A DNA stretch of 64,000 bases, taken from the NCBI RefSeq assembly GCF_024380015.1, contig NZ_CP101508.1, positions 1,612,902 through 1,676,901 of the forward strand, in the 5' to 3' direction. The DNA is from Photobacterium atrarenae (GTDB lineage: Bacteria; Pseudomonadota; Gammaproteobacteria; Enterobacterales; Vibrionaceae). Made by a program: the position numbers and the translations under genes. Under the pieces are notes generated by a model, which did not search any database, was not told where the DNA came from, and saw only the letters and a list, made by a program, of their open reading frames with translations. Positions 62,498 through 64,000 of this stretch are shown in pieces; positions within the stretch are counted from its first letter, which is position 1, and every line of letters begins with the position of its first letter.

Positions 62498-64000
62498 TTA
62501 GTCTTCCTTGTGTGTAATGATCCAGCAGTTGTGAATTTGTTTATTGCGGGCAAAGTCCAGCGGCAACGTTTTATCCGAAATGTTTTTCGCACTTAAACCA
62601 AGCTCTGCCAGTTTATCGAAGTCCATCTTGAAATGGCGCTTGTTGTTAGAGAATACAATCTGGCCACCCGGACGCAGCATACGCTTCAGATTTTCCATCA
62701 GCATGATGTGATCGCGCTGGATGTCAAAACTCTGCGTCATCCGCTTTGAGTTGGAGAATGTCGGTGGATCGATGAAGATCAGATCAAAGTCCTCATCCAC
62801 TTCCTGCAACCACTGCAGACAATCTGCCTGAATAAACTGATGCTGACGGCCAACCTGACCATTCAGCGCCATGTTATCCTGTGCCCAACGCAAGTAAGTA
62901 TTGGACATATCAACAGTCGTCGTCGACTTCGCACCACCGCAAGCCGCATGGACCGACGCAGAGCCGGTATACGCGAACAGGTTGAGGAAATCTTTGCCCT
63001 GCGCCATTTCGCCCAGTTTGCGACGGGTGATCCGGTGATCCAGGAACAAGCCCGTATCCAGATAATCGTACAGGTTCACTTTCAGCTGCACACCGTACTC
63101 GTTCACATTCATGTGGCGATCGGCGCTGGACAACTTCTGGTACTGGCTCTTGCCCTTCTGGCGCTCCCGAACTTTGAGGATCACTTTGTCGCTTTCAACA
63201 CCAGTAACCTGAATCGTCGCGCGAAGGATATCCATCAGCCGACGGCGTGCTGTCTCTTCAGGCACCGACTTCGGCGCGGCGTATTCCTGGATCACCAGGA
63301 AATCCTGATACCGGTCAATGGCCGCATTATAGTTCGGCAGATCAGCATCATACAGGCGGTAGCATTCAATGCCTTCCTTCTTCGCCCATTTGCCTAGCTT
63401 GGCAATATTCTTCTTCAGACGATTGGCAAAATCCGGCGCAACTTCGGTTTCTTCCAGTTTTCCTTCAGCTTCTCCTTCGACCTGCTGAACACCACCGCCG
63501 GTGATCAGATAGGTTTTCAGCACACAATCCAGAGCACCATTGCGTAATTTAAATTGCTTGTCGGCCCGCATGCGCAAACAGCTCAGCAGTTCGCTCGAAG
63601 CCGAGTAAATCGCGGCCGTTGAACCTGCGAACGCAAGTTTCAAACGTTTCCCCAGTTCGGTATACAGGGTGATCAGCTCCGGCGTAGTCCCCAGACGCTC
63701 ACCGTACGGCGGGTTACACAGGATCACACCATTTTCAAAGCCGGCCGGACACATGAGCTGCTTGGCATCACCATAATCAAAGTCAATCAACTCACCGACA
63801 CCAGCTCGCGCGGCGTTATCGCGAGCAATGCCCAGCACACGGCGATCCTGCTCACGACCGAAGAACTTGGTTTCAACCAGGGCTGGACCACGACGGGCTT
63901 TGACCTTCGCTTCGGCATGAATTTCCAGCCAGGCTTCGCGATCAAAATCTTTAATCGACTCAAAGCCCCAGCGCTTGCGCTTGATCCCCGGTGCAATGTC
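62498..64000 (-). CDS. rlmL: 23S rRNA methyltransferase RlmL/RlmKL (5' end beyond window)
   Basis: A fused enzyme: the N-terminal RlmL part methylates G2445 (N2) and the C-terminal RlmK part G2069 (N7) of 23S rRNA. The window holds the last 500 residues; the frame is open to base 64000, so the start is outside, with about 200 residues missing. The RlmL catalytic motif is [16 protein letters not shown], and the RlmK part shows [20 protein letters not shown] and [16 protein letters not shown]. It leads the unit with the glutaredoxin-like gene, uup and the DUF3466 gene. Confidence 0.95.
   Translation of the reverse strand, partial: DIAPGIKRKRWGFESIKDFDREAWLEIHAEAKVKARRGPALVETKFFGREQDRRVLGIARDNAARAGVGELIDFDYGDAKQLMCPAGFENGVILCNPPYGERLGTTPELITLYTELGKRLKLAFAGSTAAIYSASSELLSCLRMRADKQFKLRNGALDCVLKTYLITGGGVQQVEGEAEGKLEETEVAPDFANRLKKNIAKLGKWAKKEGIECYRLYDADLPNYNAAIDRYQDFLVIQEYAAPKSVPEETARRRLMDILRATIQVTGVESDKVILKVRERQKGKSQYQKLSSADRHMNVNEYGVQLKVNLYDYLDTGLFLDHRITRRKLGEMAQGKDFLNLFAYTGSASVHAACGGAKSTTTVDMSNTYLRWAQDNMALNGQVGRQHQFIQADCLQWLQEVDEDFDLIFIDPPTFSNSKRMTQSFDIQRDHIMLMENLKRMLRPGGQIVFSNNKRHFKMDFDKLAELGLSAKNISDKTLPLDFARNKQIHNCWIITHKED

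Noticed and set aside
1..64000. CRISPR arrays, prophage, rRNA or tRNA genes
   Set aside because: No regularly spaced repeats, phage structural genes or RNA gene signatures were seen on reading both strands.

Overview
The window looks like a stretch of the main chromosome of a marine gammaproteobacterium of the family Vibrionaceae. The evidence is gene content and order: ccoNOQP, an ORF, nosP and vpsS in a row; matP, a Lon-like protease, fabA and rmf in a row; a pot operon with two potD genes; and DUF2987, DUF3466 and DUF3634 genes. Base composition is near 50% GC. A Photobacterium/Grimontia-type organism is my best guess, but that is inference. matP and several matS-like sites suggest that the region lies in the Ter macrodomain.

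Layout. 1-2.3 kb: start of mobA (minus), a decayed ABC-ATPase reading frame fused in frame ahead of it, a 33-residue membrane ORF and mltD. 2.6-6.6 kb: an LRAT-like protein, a polyhydroxyalkanoate (PHA) accessory group (PHA_gran_rgn protein, two phasins, HSL-type esterase) and a YjbR protein. 6.6-9.0 kb (minus): a secreted coiled-coil protein, a TetR regulator and a DUF2505 protein. 9.5-11.8 kb: cobB, then a PACE efflux pump divergent from its LysR neighbour. 11.9-17.1 kb (minus): potABC with potD2 and potD1. 17.5-19.8 kb: a membrane protein, a Bax-like glucosaminidase and a DUF2987 protein. 19.9-24.9 kb: ptsG divergent from a response regulator, sensor kinase and sugar-binding protein, with no ABC permease nearby. 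25.2-31.0 kb: pepT, a ParS/RES toxin-antitoxin pair, an M32 carboxypeptidase and a PBP5-type carboxypeptidase. 31.2-33.5 kb: an MFS exporter and an AraC regulator with a Fur box. 33.7-37.6 kb: ttcA, a DJ-1/PfpI protein, uspE and fnr. 37.7-44.8 kb (minus): ccoNOQP, ccoHIS and a TauE/UreH-like protein. 45-49 kb: an unknown membrane-anchored protein, nosP and vpsS. 49-54.5 kb: accessory-like region with a broken ISNCY transposase and small proteins (OsmC, a CheY-like receiver, PilZ, PPC). 54.6-64 kb: matP, Lon-like protease, fabA, rmf, DUF3466 protein, uup, a glutaredoxin-like protein and rlmL, which runs off the end.

Themes. Respiration and redox sensing dominate the middle: fnr with an FNR box in front of it, the cbb3 oxidase with its assembly genes, and the NosP/VpsS pair, which in Vibrio links nitric oxide to quorum and biofilm control. 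Polyamine import (PotABCD) and a PilZ protein also bear on biofilm control. The most unusual unit is the regulator/kinase/binding-protein operon facing ptsG. It resembles the GltR-GtrS-GtsA part of the Pseudomonas glucose ABC locus without the transporter, and it has a perfect 32-bp inverted repeat in the shared promoter region. I saw no tRNA, rRNA, CRISPR array or prophage.
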